Positions 24,401 through 33,824 are shown, counted from the stretch's first letter. The stretch: 64,000 bases of DNA from SpSt-333 sp964371615 (GCA_964371615.1 CAYJMS010000003.1:186001-250000); one strand, 5' to 3'. The notes: generated by a model from the sequence alone, not told the origin. Translations and numbers: made by a program.

Positions 24401-24448
24401 TTTTTCTTGTTTGACCTGGCGAATTATCGTAAATTAGTGAATATTCTG

Positions 24449-24482
24449 AACCTTTAGGGCATCAGTTCTAAAGGTTTTTTCG
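24449..24482 (+). terminator. Terminator-like hairpin ahead of yicC
   Basis: AACCTTTAG, 10-base loop, CTAAAGGTT and six T, on the plus strand. Since it lies 71 bases before yicC and no gene precedes it on this strand, it could end a short RNA starting at about 24442 or attenuate the housekeeping operon. Confidence 0.6.
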
Positions 24483-24552
24483 TCAATGAAGAAGCTCAGT
24501 TACTTCCGATATGTGCAGCACTTTGGAAGTGAGAGTGATTTTTGAAAATATT

Positions 24553-25431
24553 ATGATCGAAAGCATGACCGGGTACGGGAGCGGAGAGTCCTCCCAAAAA
24601 GGTGTTTCATATACCGTCGAACTCCGCAGCGTCAACAATCGGTTTTTGGAGATCTCGTCCCGTATCCCCCGCTCTTTGCAGCAGCGGGAGAATGAAATCC
24701 GTGACATTATTCGCACCAAGATCGCCCGCGGCAAAGTGACGGTGAACGCAGCAAAGGACGATGAGACCGACAATGTCGTTGCAATTTCCGTCGACAAAGA
24801 ACGAACGAAGTCGATTTACTCAATCCTGAATCAGTTGCGGAAAACGGCAAAGATAAAAGAACCGGTGAAACTTGAACACCTGCTTCACTTCTCCGAGATA
24901 TTCACGACAAAAGAATCCGGCGAAGACGAAACCGAATGGATTGTGTTCCGCAAGGCATTGACGGCGGCAGTCGACAATCTCAAGACGATGCGGATGAAAG
25001 AAGGGGCCGAACTTTCGCGTGATATGAAAGAGCGCGTCGAAAAGATCAACACGACACTGGCCGCCGTCGAATCGCTCTCGCATCAACGCATCCCGGAAGA
25101 GCGGAAAAAATTACGGGAACGTATTGCGGCAATGCTTGAGGACAAGAATATTATCGACAATAAGCGGCTGGAGCTGGAGATTGCATTGTTGTCCGACCGG
25201 CTGGATGTGACGGAAGAATGTGTCCGATTCCGAAGCCATAATAAGTTTTTTCTCGAAGCGCTGCGGTCGAAAGATTCCGAAGGGCGTAAATTGAATTTTC
25301 TGATACAGGAAATGAACCGCGAAGCAAATACGATCGGTTCAAAATGCAACGATGTGCAGATCGCTCATCTCGTCGTCGGGATCAAGGAAGAGCTGGAAAA
25401 GATCAGGGAACAATTGCAGAATATCGAGTAG
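24553..25431 (+). CDS. yicC: YicC-family endoribonuclease
   Basis: The ATG at 24553 starts MIESMTGYGSGESS, the family's usual N-terminus; a frame extends to 24511 without support. The 292 residues contain the YicC N-terminal domain (ELRSVNNRFLEISSRIPRSL) and the DUF1732 C-terminal part (KLNFLIQEMNREANTIGSKCNDV). E. coli YicC is an RNA-cleaving protein linked to decay of a small RNA. It heads the yicC-gmk-rpoZ-coaBC-udg-dnaB block, in a gene order found in many bacteria. Confidence 0.93.
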   Translation: MIESMTGYGSGESSQKGVSYTVELRSVNNRFLEISSRIPRSLQQRENEIRDIIRTKIARGKVTVNAAKDDETDNVVAISVDKERTKSIYSILNQLRKTAKIKEPVKLEHLLHFSEIFTTKESGEDETEWIVFRKALTAAVDNLKTMRMKEGAELSRDMKERVEKINTTLAAVESLSHQRIPEERKKLRERIAAMLEDKNIIDNKRLELEIALLSDRLDVTEECVRFRSHNKFFLEALRSKDSEGRKLNFLIQEMNREANTIGSKCNDVQIAHLVVGIKEELEKIREQLQNIE

Positions 25432-25436
25432 ATGCC

Positions 25437-26003
25437 GTGAGCAGATCAAAACTGATCGTTATCGCATCACCGAGCGGGGGAGGAAAAACCTCGATCATTA
25501 AAGCCCTGCGGGAGCGGCATCCGGATTTTGAATTTTCCGTGTCCGCAACAACCCGCTCCATGCGGCCCGGGGAAAGCAACGGTAAGGATTATTTTTTCCT
25601 TTCTACGGAAGAGTTTGAGCGATTGATCGCTCATCGGGAACTGGTTGAGCACGAACATTTTTACGGCACCCATTACGGCACATTGAAACGCGAAGTTGAC
25701 CGTGCATTACAGGCCGGGCGCTGCATGATCTTCGATGTCGATGTCAAGGGAGCCCGTTCGATCAAAACAATGTATCCGAACGACACCGTGCAGGTTTTTA
25801 TCGCACCGCCGAGTATTGAAGTGCTGGAGCAGCGGCTGCGTAACCGCGGCACGGAGGACGAAGAAAAACTGCAGCGACGATTGCAGCGTCATCACATGGA
25901 GATTGAAACCGGCATGACGTTCGACCATATTGTTGTCAACGACGATCTGCAGCGCGCGATCGAAGAAGTCGATGCAATCGTGTCGGAAAAAATTCGAAAT
26001 TAA
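25437..26003 (+). CDS. gmk: Guanylate kinase
   Basis: The start is probably the GTG at 25437, 5 bases after the yicC stop; upstream in-frame codons overlap yicC and read as non-homologous. The 188 residues carry the P-loop SPSGGGKT (11-18), SATTRSMRPGE for GMP binding, and VDVKGARSIK. The enzyme converts GMP and ATP to GDP and ADP. Upstream gap of 5 bases points to translational coupling. Confidence 0.93.
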   Translation: MSRSKLIVIASPSGGGKTSIIKALRERHPDFEFSVSATTRSMRPGESNGKDYFFLSTEEFERLIAHRELVEHEHFYGTHYGTLKREVDRALQAGRCMIFDVDVKGARSIKTMYPNDTVQVFIAPPSIEVLEQRLRNRGTEDEEKLQRRLQRHHMEIETGMTFDHIVVNDDLQRAIEEVDAIVSEKIRN

Positions 26004-26044
26004 GAAAACACTATATTTTATCATCATTAACGGAAGAGGCAGTA

Positions 26045-26353
26045 ATGTCAATTAAAACACTCGAAATAAAGGAACTCGAAGCGAAAGCGGCGAATGTCTA
26101 CGAGGCCATCGTAGTTCTATCCAAGCGCGCGCGCCAGATCAACGAGGAGACCAAACTCGAGTTCCAGCAGCGAATCGAGAACCTTGTCGCTCTCCCGTCC
26201 AGCCCGGACGAAGTGGAAGATGTAGCAAATCCTGACCAATTGAAGGTCAGCCTTGAATTTGAAAAGCGTCCGAAACCGACCGAAGAAGCGATCGAAGAAC
26301 TGATGAACAATCAGCTCGATGCACGCTATAAAGAAGCGGAAGAAAAGAAATAA
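26045..26353 (+). CDS. rpoZ: RNA polymerase omega subunit
   Basis: A 102-residue protein with the omega/Rpb6 core: ELEAKAANVYEAIVVLSKRARQIN, in which the helix A-x-N-x-Y-E-A-I-V-x-x-x-R-A-R-Q-I-N is diagnostic. The C-terminal part is acidic and divergent, as in FCB omega proteins. It lies directly after gmk, the same order as in E. coli gmk-rpoZ. Omega helps assemble and stabilise beta prime. Confidence 0.88.
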   Translation: MSIKTLEIKELEAKAANVYEAIVVLSKRARQINEETKLEFQQRIENLVALPSSPDEVEDVANPDQLKVSLEFEKRPKPTEEAIEELMNNQLDARYKEAEEKK

Positions 26354-26413
26354 TACTGTCAGCGACAACCGCGTCGTGCCGATTCGGTATGGCGCGGTTT
26401 TCCCGCTCACCTC

Positions 26414-27628
26414 ATGCTAGCCGACAAACACATACTGCTCGGTATCACCGGCGGGATTTCCGTCTATAAAATGTGTACGGTGGTGCGCCTGCTTAAAAAA
26501 GCGGGGGCGCAGGTCCGCGTGTTAATGTCCCAATCTGCAACGGAGTTTGTCACACCGTTGACCTTCTCCACTCTTTCCCAGGAAGAGGTCGTTGTTTCCC
26601 TCTGGCCGAATTCGAAACACTCCTCCACCGATCTCGGCGTCAAACATATTGACCTTGGTCTGTGGGCGGATGTGATGCTCATTGCGCCGGCAACGGCAAA
26701 CACCATCGCTCATCTTGCGCACGGGTATGCCGACGACAGCATCTCTTCTACCGTCCTTGCCCTGCGCTGTCCGCTGATCATCGCTCCGGCAATGGATGTA
26801 GACATGTGGGAGCATGATGCAACGCAAAGCAATGTGGCGACTATGAAACATCGGGGATGCTTCATCCTCCCGCCGGAAAGCGGCGAACTGGCCAGCGGAT
26901 TGACCGGCGCAGGCCGGCTTCCCGAGCCGGAAACAATTGTCGAATTTGTGGATGGCGTGATTGAAAAAGTTCCGCGCGATCTCTCCGGAAAAAGGATCCT
27001 GATTACTGCAGGCCCGACGCATGAACCGATCGATCCGGTCCGCTATATCGGCAACCGGTCGTCGGGAAAAATGGGATATGCGCTGGCAACCGCCGCCGCT
27101 TTGCGCGGAGCGGAAGTCACGCTGATCAGCGGTCCTGTGGAACGTGCAACACCCAAGAATGTGAAACGGATCGATGTCGAGACGGCGCAGCAGATGCACG
27201 ATGCGGTGATGAACAATCTCGCTTCGAATGATCTCGTGATTATGGCGGCGGCCGTGGCGGATTATACGCCGGTGCAGGCCGCAGAACATAAGATCAAAAA
27301 ACTCGGATCGCATGTACATGGTATGAGCCTCGAGCTTCGCTCGACACTCGACATTCTGCACGATGTCGCCGAAAAGAAAAAGAACCAGCGGGTGATCGGA
27401 TTCGCACTGGAGACGACCAATGAGCTGGAGCATGCAAAGGTGAAGCTGGAAAAGAAAAAACTCGACATGATCGTTTTGAATTCTCCGAATGACGAGGGAG
27501 CCGCTTTCGGCACCGATACCAATGTCGTAACATTGATTACAAAAGATGGAACGGCACGGCCGCTTCCGAAAATGTCGAAGTTCGATGTCGCAACGGAAAT
27601 TTTGAATGCCGCCGCCCGTTTGGGTTAA
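26414..27628 (+). CDS. coaBC: CoaBC: phosphopantothenoylcysteine decarboxylase / phosphopantothenate-cysteine ligase
   Basis: A 404-residue bifunctional enzyme for two steps of CoA synthesis. CoaC (about 1-185) has the FMN-binding GITGGISVYK and catalytic His78 (VKHIDL). In E. coli Dfp the motifs PAMN and ACG supply Asn125 and Cys158; here they read PAMD (Asp128) and ASG (Ser161). CoaB (about 193-404) has ILITAGPTHEPIDPVRYIGN and SSGKMGYALA. The substitutions need not be inactivating, as they may be typical of this lineage, but they are noted. It follows rpoZ after 60 bases. Confidence 0.92.
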   Translation: MLADKHILLGITGGISVYKMCTVVRLLKKAGAQVRVLMSQSATEFVTPLTFSTLSQEEVVVSLWPNSKHSSTDLGVKHIDLGLWADVMLIAPATANTIAHLAHGYADDSISSTVLALRCPLIIAPAMDVDMWEHDATQSNVATMKHRGCFILPPESGELASGLTGAGRLPEPETIVEFVDGVIEKVPRDLSGKRILITAGPTHEPIDPVRYIGNRSSGKMGYALATAAALRGAEVTLISGPVERATPKNVKRIDVETAQQMHDAVMNNLASNDLVIMAAAVADYTPVQAAEHKIKKLGSHVHGMSLELRSTLDILHDVAEKKKNQRVIGFALETTNELEHAKVKLEKKKLDMIVLNSPNDEGAAFGTDTNVVTLITKDGTARPLPKMSKFDVATEILNAAARLG

Positions 27629-27663
27629 AACGAAATCCGCGTAGTGCGGCGTACCGCAGTGAA

Positions 27664-28404
27664 ATGGAAAAACTCTTATCCGATATCGAAATTTTTTTAC
27701 GGCAGGAAAAATTACTGTACGGCAACACTATTGACCGCGATCCGATGAACAAAAAGAAAAAAACAGCATCCCCGTCTCCGGTTGAACCCGTTCTTTTCCC
27801 TGCCGATAACGCGGTTTCTGCGGCAGCGGAAGCGTGGCATTCTGCGGCTACTCCCGCCGAACTCAACGCAATGATCTGTAACTGTCAGAAATGCGAACTG
27901 GGCGCCACACGCACCAAATTTGTCTTCGGTGTCGGCAATCCGAATGCAGACATCATGGTGATCGGCGAAGCGCCGGGCGCGGATGAAGATGCGCAGGGAG
28001 AACCGTTTGTCGGCCGGGCGGGTCAATTATTGAACAAAATCCTCGAAGCGGTGCATTTTAAACGCGAAGAGGTCTTTATCGCAAACATTCTCAAGTGCCG
28101 TCCGCCGAACAACCGCAAACCGAATCCCGGCGAAGTAGAGCAGTGCGAACCGTATCTGTGGAAACAGATTGAATTAATCAAACCGAAATTTATTCTCTGC
28201 CTCGGACTCACGGCGGCACAGACTATTCTGAAGACGACCGAATCGATGGGACAGTTACGGTTGTCCACACACCTGTACCGCAATACGCCGGTCGTCGTCA
28301 CGTATCATCCTGCCGCGCTGCTGCGTAATCCGAACTGGAAGCGTCCGACGTGGGAAGATGTGCAGCGGCTCAGAAAAATGTACGACGATGTGAAGAGTAA
28401 CTAA
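27664..28404 (+). CDS. udg: Family 4 uracil-DNA glycosylase (4Fe-4S)
   Basis: A 246-residue protein. The Fe-S cluster ligands are Cys74 and Cys77 (NCQKC) with Cys145 (LKCRPPNNR) and Cys161 (EQCEPYL), the spacing of family 4 enzymes. Motif 1 GEAPGADED (101-109) and motif 2 TYHPAALLRN complete the active site. It removes uracil from DNA. The N-terminal 60 residues are extra, low in complexity (KKKKTASPSPVEP) and probably a linker. Start at 27664 fits AGTGAA-type spacing; an internal ATG at 27745 would give a shorter protein. Confidence 0.9.
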   Translation: MEKLLSDIEIFLRQEKLLYGNTIDRDPMNKKKKTASPSPVEPVLFPADNAVSAAAEAWHSAATPAELNAMICNCQKCELGATRTKFVFGVGNPNADIMVIGEAPGADEDAQGEPFVGRAGQLLNKILEAVHFKREEVFIANILKCRPPNNRKPNPGEVEQCEPYLWKQIELIKPKFILCLGLTAAQTILKTTESMGQLRLSTHLYRNTPVVVTYHPAALLRNPNWKRPTWEDVQRLRKMYDDVKSN

Positions 28405-28450
28405 CAAGTGCGAACGGGTAATTCATAATTTTTTATTTTAATCATACGTT

Positions 28451-29851
28451 ATGGCCGATCACAACATAGAACAATCTTCCGGTCGGGTTCCTCCACAGGC
28501 GGTGGATGTGGAAATGTCCGTTCTCGGCGCTATGCTGCTGGAAAAGGAGGCGATCGCCCGCGCACTGGAAGTGCTGGATGAATCCGCCTTCTACAAACCG
28601 GGACATCAGGAGATCTTCAAGGCGATCATCGGTTTGTTCGAGAAAAATGAGGCGGCCGATTCCATCACCGTAGTGGAAGAGCTCCGTCGCATGGCAAAGC
28701 TCGACTCCGTCGGCGGACCGATGTATATTTCCGATTTGACGATGCGCGTCACCTCCGCGGCAAACATCGAATATCATGCAAAGATTGTCCTGGAAAAAGC
28801 GCTGCTGCGAAACCTGATTTCCGCCAGTTCGGAGATCACCAGCCGCGCATTCAACGAACAGGACGATGCGCTCGATCTGCTGGACGAAGCTGAAAACAAG
28901 ATCTTCCAGATTTCGGAAAAGCGGTTGAAGAAATCGTTCGTCTCGATGAAAGAGGCGGTCTTCACCACCATGGAGATGCTCGAAAGCATCCACGGCAAGC
29001 ACAGCGGCGTCACCGGCGTACCGTCGGGCTTCACGTCGTTGGACTCTATGACCGGAGGATTCCAGAACTCTGACATGATTATCGTTGCCGCTCGCCCCTC
29101 CATGGGAAAAACGGCATTCGTCCTCTCCGTTGCGCGAAATGCCGCGGTGGATCACGGCAAGCCGGTCGGATTTTTCTCCCTCGAAATGTCGTCCCAGCAA
29201 TTAGTGATGCGTTTGATCTGCGCCGAAGCGCGCGTCGACGCACAAAGCGTCCGCACGGGACGGCTTCCGGATGAACAGTGGCGCAATCTCAGCACACGGA
29301 TCGGAAAGCTGTATAACGCGAAGATTTTCATCGACGATACTCCCGCTCTTTCCATCCTGGAACTTCGCGCAAAAGCCCGCCGGTTGAAAGCGGAACACGA
29401 TGTCAGCATGATCGTTATCGATTACCTGCAGTTGATGTCGGGGCCGAAGAATGCACAGAGCCGGGAGCAGGAAATTTCGCAGATCAGTCGTTCGCTGAAA
29501 GCCCTTGCAAAAGAGTTGAACATTCCCGTCATTGCGCTGTCGCAGTTGAATCGTGCCGTCGAAACATCCTCCGACAAGCGCCCGATGCTTGCCAACCTGC
29601 GCGAATCGGGAGCGATCGAACAGGATGCCGACGTCGTCATCTTCATTCATCGTCCGGAAAAATACGGGTTGACGCGGGACGACGGATCCTCCGCCGAAGG
29701 TGTTGCCGAGATCATCATCGGTAAACAGCGAAACGGTCCGACGGGCGAAGTCGAACTGGCGTTCATCAATCAGTACGCCCGATTCGAGAATCTCGCACTG
29801 CCGACGTTTGACGAATTTGCTCCTCCGGTCGGCAACGAACCGGCGTTTTAA
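28451..29851 (+). CDS. dnaB: Replicative DNA helicase DnaB
   Basis: A 466-residue protein with the DnaB N-terminal domain (about 10-150, beginning PPQAVDVEMSVLGAMLLE) and the RecA-like motor: SGFTSLDSMTGGFQNSDMII, Walker A ARPSMGKTA, SLEMSSQQL, Walker B IVIDYLQLMS and the arginine-finger region RESGAIEQDADVV. No intein or insertion. It ends the housekeeping run, 46 bases after udg. Confidence 0.97.
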   Translation: MADHNIEQSSGRVPPQAVDVEMSVLGAMLLEKEAIARALEVLDESAFYKPGHQEIFKAIIGLFEKNEAADSITVVEELRRMAKLDSVGGPMYISDLTMRVTSAANIEYHAKIVLEKALLRNLISASSEITSRAFNEQDDALDLLDEAENKIFQISEKRLKKSFVSMKEAVFTTMEMLESIHGKHSGVTGVPSGFTSLDSMTGGFQNSDMIIVAARPSMGKTAFVLSVARNAAVDHGKPVGFFSLEMSSQQLVMRLICAEARVDAQSVRTGRLPDEQWRNLSTRIGKLYNAKIFIDDTPALSILELRAKARRLKAEHDVSMIVIDYLQLMSGPKNAQSREQEISQISRSLKALAKELNIPVIALSQLNRAVETSSDKRPMLANLRESGAIEQDADVVIFIHRPEKYGLTRDDGSSAEGVAEIIIGKQRNGPTGEVELAFINQYARFENLALPTFDEFAPPVGNEPAF

Positions 29852-29898
29852 TCAGATCACTCATTGCTTCGCAGAATTTAGTATAAAGGATAATTCTC

Positions 29899-30792
29899 AT
29901 GGATAGACGAACGTTTGTCACCACTTCCGCGCTCGCATCTGCGGCATCGCTTATTCCCTCACAACTTCTCGGAGCATTTATGCAAGAGACGGGACTCTCC
30001 GACGAACAGGTCTGCAAACTCAAGTTCGATCTCGCCGTATCGAAAGACCTTGCGTCAAAACCGATCAACGAGATTATCGTCGAGATCGGCAAATCCTTTA
30101 TCGGCACAGACTACGCCGGCCACACGCTGGAAGACGATGGCGAGGAGAAACTGGTGATTAATCTGCGCGCACTGGACTGTGTAACGTTTTACGAGAATTG
30201 TGTGACGCTTGCCCGCTGCATCAAATTAAAGAAAACGACATTCGACGATTATAAAGCGCAGTTGCAGTTTTTACGGTACCGTGACGGAAAGATCGACGGT
30301 TATCCGAGCCGTCTGCATTATACCACCGATTACTGGTTCAACGCGGAGAAAAAGGGAGTTTTGAAGGTTGTAACACAAGAAATTTTCGGCGAAAAGAATG
30401 TGGTCGAAATACCGAAACCGGTTAATTTCATGACCGAGAACCGCGATAAATATAAACACCTGAAAACGAACGACGCGAACTACGAAAAAATTAAAGAGCA
30501 GGAAGATGCCATCAACAAACGCTCGTCATATTTCCTTCCGAAGGGGAATATGCACATGTTTGCCGATAAGGTGAATCACGGCGATCTGATCGGCATTGCA
30601 ACAAACATCAAAGGAATGGATATCACCCATACCGGCGTTGCGGTGCGGATGCCGGACGGCCGGCTGCATTTTATGCACGCTCCCAATGTCGGCTACAAAG
30701 TACAGATCACCGAATTGCCGATGCATGATTATCTTGCAAAGAATCAGCGGCAAACAGGAATTATTGTGGCAAGAGTCAATGAAATTTTATGA
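29899..30792 (+). CDS. Exported DUF1460 amidase-like protein
   Basis: A 297-residue protein. The N-terminus MDRRTFVTTSALASAASLIP has paired Arg and a hydrophobic stretch, like a Tat-type signal. DUF1460 proteins are an NlpC/P60-related family of putative N-acetylmuramoyl-L-alanine amidases; the pattern LRALDCVTFYENC (catalytic Cys in LDC) and ITHTGVAVRM (His) agrees. It probably processes wall fragments in the periplasm. Downstream is a tandem TGATTGTG microsatellite (30791-30822). Confidence 0.82.
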   Translation: MDRRTFVTTSALASAASLIPSQLLGAFMQETGLSDEQVCKLKFDLAVSKDLASKPINEIIVEIGKSFIGTDYAGHTLEDDGEEKLVINLRALDCVTFYENCVTLARCIKLKKTTFDDYKAQLQFLRYRDGKIDGYPSRLHYTTDYWFNAEKKGVLKVVTQEIFGEKNVVEIPKPVNFMTENRDKYKHLKTNDANYEKIKEQEDAINKRSSYFLPKGNMHMFADKVNHGDLIGIATNIKGMDITHTGVAVRMPDGRLHFMHAPNVGYKVQITELPMHDYLAKNQRQTGIIVARVNEIL

Positions 30793-30847
30793 TTGTGTGA
30801 TTGTGTGATTTGATGATTGCTTACTTTTAAGCCTATATCCTTCTTAT

Positions 30848-30876
30848 CGTCGGAACTGTTGTTTGGTGTTCCGACG
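30848..30876 (+). other. Hairpin in the 200-base gap after DUF1460
   Basis: CGTCGGAAC, 11-base loop, GTTCCGACG, no T-run. A 12-base palindrome CATTTCGAAATG follows at 30894-30905 and could be a regulator site for the next gene. Confidence 0.45.
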
Positions 30877-30992
30877 GGTACGATCCGGCGTTACATTTCG
30901 AAATGAAATAATCTGCTTATTTCTTTACAATCTTCTCTTTCCTCTCATCGTTCGTTACTATAGATTGCTCCTTTCATATTAACGGAGACTCC

Positions 30993-31472
30993 ATGGTCAC
31001 TCGTCGTTCGTTTCTTCATTTCGCTGCCGGAAGTTCTGCGGCGATCGTCCTCCCTGTCTTCGCGCTTGCACAAAAGAAAGAAAAACCTCCCGCGTTCCCG
31101 CTCGATCTCGTGAAAGAATTCGTCGGCGCCGGGCACGGAAATCTTGAAAAGACCAAAGCGATGCTTGCGAAACATCCCGGCCTGCTCAACGCGACGTACG
31201 ATTGGGGCGGAGGCGATTTCGAGATGGCAATCGGCGGAGCGGGACACATGGGACGCGCCGATATCGCGGAATATCTCATATCGCAGGGAGGAAGATTCGA
31301 CATTTTTGTTGCCGCAATGCTCGGCAGGACCGAGCTCGTCAAAACATATCTCGCCGCATTTCCCAATCTGGTCACTTCAAAGGGCCCGCACGGAATTACG
31401 CTACTCACGCATGCGGAAAAAGGGGGAGAAAACGCAAGGGAAGTTTTGGAATATATTCGTTCCTTCACTTGA
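30993..31472 (+). CDS. Tat-signal ankyrin-repeat-like protein
   Basis: A 159-residue protein with a twin-Arg start (MVTRRSFLHFAAGSSAAIV), so export in folded form is expected. The mature part has ankyrin-like helix pairs: GNLEKTKAMLAKHPGLLNA, MGRADIAEYLISQGGRFDI and GRTELVKTYLAAFPNLV. Such repeats bind partner proteins. It lies alone; no partner gene is visible. Confidence 0.75.
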   Translation: MVTRRSFLHFAAGSSAAIVLPVFALAQKKEKPPAFPLDLVKEFVGAGHGNLEKTKAMLAKHPGLLNATYDWGGGDFEMAIGGAGHMGRADIAEYLISQGGRFDIFVAAMLGRTELVKTYLAAFPNLVTSKGPHGITLLTHAEKGGENAREVLEYIRSFT

Positions 31473-31670
31473 CAGGACGAATCACCGTATCCTTTTCGCT
31501 ATTTTGTTCTTGCTTTATAAATTCGCCATCGGGTAATTTTTGTACACATTAAAAATGTCGGGGACCGAATCAATGTGTTGAAGAATCATTCGATTGCTTC
31601 CGCCTGCGTGATGTTGACAACTGTAAAATATACATAGAACCTTTTTCCGTTTTTTGGCGTATCTTACTGC

Positions 31671-32756
31671 ATGCCCACGTCACAGAAAAATAAATCGATC
31701 TTCGAAACACTCAAAGACGATATCCGCAATACCAACGCATATTCCACATTCCGTAAAGAATCCAAAGAGATCACCGGTTTTTATCTGACCGATGAACAGC
31801 GCGAAGAATTAAAGAGGATGAAACGCATCAAAGGATCGATGCATATTTCCGGCTGGGTTTTAAAAGCGATGTTTTACAAATTAACGCCGATTCGTCGGTT
31901 GTTTTTTGTTATCGGTTTGATCCTGATTCTATCGGTTCAATCCGGCGGCAGCGGCTCATTCAACATCAACGGGAGTTCGCTTTTTGGCGGATTTTTGTTG
32001 GTGCTGGTGATTCTACTGGAACTCAAGGATAAACTCCTGGCACACGACGAACTCGAGGAGGGACGGCATATCCAGGAATTATTGATGCCGGAGCGGTCTC
32101 CGGCGGTGAACGGCTGGTCGGTCTGGCTCTATACCCGTTCCGCTAATGAAGTGTGCGGAGACCTGATCGATTTTCTGCGGATGGAGAACGGACGTATCGG
32201 ACTGGCGCTTGCGGATGTTGCCGGCAAGGGATTGCACGCCGCGCTGTTGACGACAAAGCTTCAGGCAACCATCAGGGCGCTTGCTTTCGATCAACGGAAC
32301 ATCTCGACGCTTGTGGAGAAAGTAAACTCCATCTTTCACCGCGACAGCCCCTCCCATCTCTTCGCCTCATTATTGTATCTTGAGTTCAATGAAAACGACG
32401 GACACATCGCGTTTGTCAACGCCGGGCATCTTCCGGCATTGATCGTACGGCGGGACTCCGTTGAAGAGTCGTACAAGGGAGATCTCGCACTCGGATTGAC
32501 GCGTACCGTGACGTATCATGAACAGTCGGCAAATCTGAACGGCGGCGATCTCGTGGTTCTCTATTCCGACGGTATCACCGAAGCAAAGAACGACCGGGGA
32601 GAGTTTTTCGGAAAAGATCGGATGATGCAATTGATCCGTAGTGAAGCCCGTTCAGCCGAACAGGTTGGTCATGCCATATTGCGCGACATAGACCGTTTTA
32701 TCGGTACGCAAAATACGTCGGATGATCTTTCGCTTATCATACTGAAGCGATTGTAG
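31671..32756 (+). CDS. PP2C-type phosphatase (SpoIIE/RsbU domain) with membrane helix pair
   Basis: A 361-residue protein. Two hydrophobic helices (about 75-91 and 105-122) are followed by an SpoIIE/PP2C phosphatase domain: GRHIQELLMPE, ANEVCGDLIDFL (acidic Asp at metal site), LADVAGKGLHAAL, FVNAGHLPALIV, VLYSDGITEAKN and NTSDDLSLIIL. Such enzymes dephosphorylate anti-sigma-factor antagonists in partner switching. The 3' end overlaps the convergent CPBP gene by 20 bases. A SpoIIAA-like protein is encoded at 45397 but is not adjacent. Confidence 0.88.
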   Translation: MPTSQKNKSIFETLKDDIRNTNAYSTFRKESKEITGFYLTDEQREELKRMKRIKGSMHISGWVLKAMFYKLTPIRRLFFVIGLILILSVQSGGSGSFNINGSSLFGGFLLVLVILLELKDKLLAHDELEEGRHIQELLMPERSPAVNGWSVWLYTRSANEVCGDLIDFLRMENGRIGLALADVAGKGLHAALLTTKLQATIRALAFDQRNISTLVEKVNSIFHRDSPSHLFASLLYLEFNENDGHIAFVNAGHLPALIVRRDSVEESYKGDLALGLTRTVTYHEQSANLNGGDLVVLYSDGITEAKNDRGEFFGKDRMMQLIRSEARSAEQVGHAILRDIDRFIGTQNTSDDLSLIILKRL

Positions 32757-33681
32757 ATCCTTCGACCGATACCGGATGCTTCCAGCAATACCATGCCAAC
32801 GCTACCACACCCGGAACCATTGCGATGCCGAATTCCCCGATGAAATAATTCGTGTTACCGGTGTCGGCCGTAATGCGATTAAAGAATGCTTGAATGACTC
32901 CGTTATGCGTTGCATGCAAGATCGCTACGGTCCAGATGCTGCCCGATTTCATCCGCAGCCAGGCAAAGATCACCCCCGAGGAGATCACAAGCGCGGAAAA
33001 GCAGAATAATTGATATGCGATCGGCGTACCGGTTCCGGCATATTTTCCGGAAAGGATGCCGGGCAGGTGCCACGCCCCCCAGATGATGCCGCTGATGAGC
33101 GCTGCTTTCCGGAATCCGATCCACCGGGTAAGCTCGGGAACAAGAAATCCCCTCCATCCGATTTCCTCTCCCAATGCCAGGATCATGGAAGGAAGCAGGT
33201 TGACAACGGTGATATAACCGAATGCCGCTGCGATAAGCAGCCATACCGGTTGATCGGGCATGGACAGCGTGAGACGCGCTCTTTCAATGAAGACCGGATT
33301 CGGAACGTTCCCCAGATTCAACAACCATACGGCCCCGTACGCCGTACCGGCATACACAATGGGGAGCAACCATCCCGCGGCCAACCACTTCAACGGACGG
33401 ATTTTCCAACCGATATCGCGGATTGAACGTTGCGTTGCCAGACCGACAATAATTGCCGTTAAGCCTGGACTCCACATGATAATTAATGATATGATGCTTT
33501 TTGAATCGAAGAATGATGCCGCATAATGGGCAACAATCGTCATTGCGGTAAGAATGAAAAGAAAATAAAGGACTCGTTGTTTGTGTTGTACCACTGCAAA
33601 ACTCCCGTCAATATTGGATGATAATGAATTTTTTTTCCGTGCCGATTCGGCGCGGGAATAAAGGTATTCGGAGAGATGCAT
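32737..33681 (-). CDS. CPBP-family intramembrane glutamic endopeptidase
   Basis: A 314-residue membrane protein of the Abi/CPBP (Rce1-like) family. The catalytic Glu pair and Arg are in LGEEIGWRGFLVPEL, and the second motif has WGAWHLPGIL; a third conserved His is in ILHATHNGVIQAFF. Seven or eight membrane segments surround them. In bacteria members process peptides or act in immunity to bacteriocins; the substrate is unknown. It converges on the phosphatase gene with a 20-base overlap. No clear ribosome site at the ATG. Confidence 0.85.
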   Translation of the reverse strand: MHLSEYLYSRAESARKKNSLSSNIDGSFAVVQHKQRVLYFLFILTAMTIVAHYAASFFDSKSIISLIIMWSPGLTAIIVGLATQRSIRDIGWKIRPLKWLAAGWLLPIVYAGTAYGAVWLLNLGNVPNPVFIERARLTLSMPDQPVWLLIAAAFGYITVVNLLPSMILALGEEIGWRGFLVPELTRWIGFRKAALISGIIWGAWHLPGILSGKYAGTGTPIAYQLFCFSALVISSGVIFAWLRMKSGSIWTVAILHATHNGVIQAFFNRITADTGNTNYFIGEFGIAMVPGVVALAWYCWKHPVSVEGSTIASV

Positions 33682-33824
33682 ACTTTTGTTGCGGCATAGA
33701 ACGAAAATCGTCTTGCATTAAAGGATAATTTTTGCAGCGACACGATGCATCCTTTTTGAGTTTATTGCATCTCATTAGTAATTATTGGCCTTTATTATCA
33801 ATTATCGCAAAAGGATTCTTTCCC

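Noticed and set aside
24486..24545. Possible 19-residue leader peptide before yicC
   Set aside because: A short ATG frame after the hairpin at 24449-24482 has no clear ribosome site, and no amino-acid runs that would suggest attenuation were seen.
24164..24552. Chromosomal replication origin
   Set aside because: One exact DnaA-box match alone is not enough; there is no box cluster, AT-rich unwinding element or dnaA/dnaN gene nearby.
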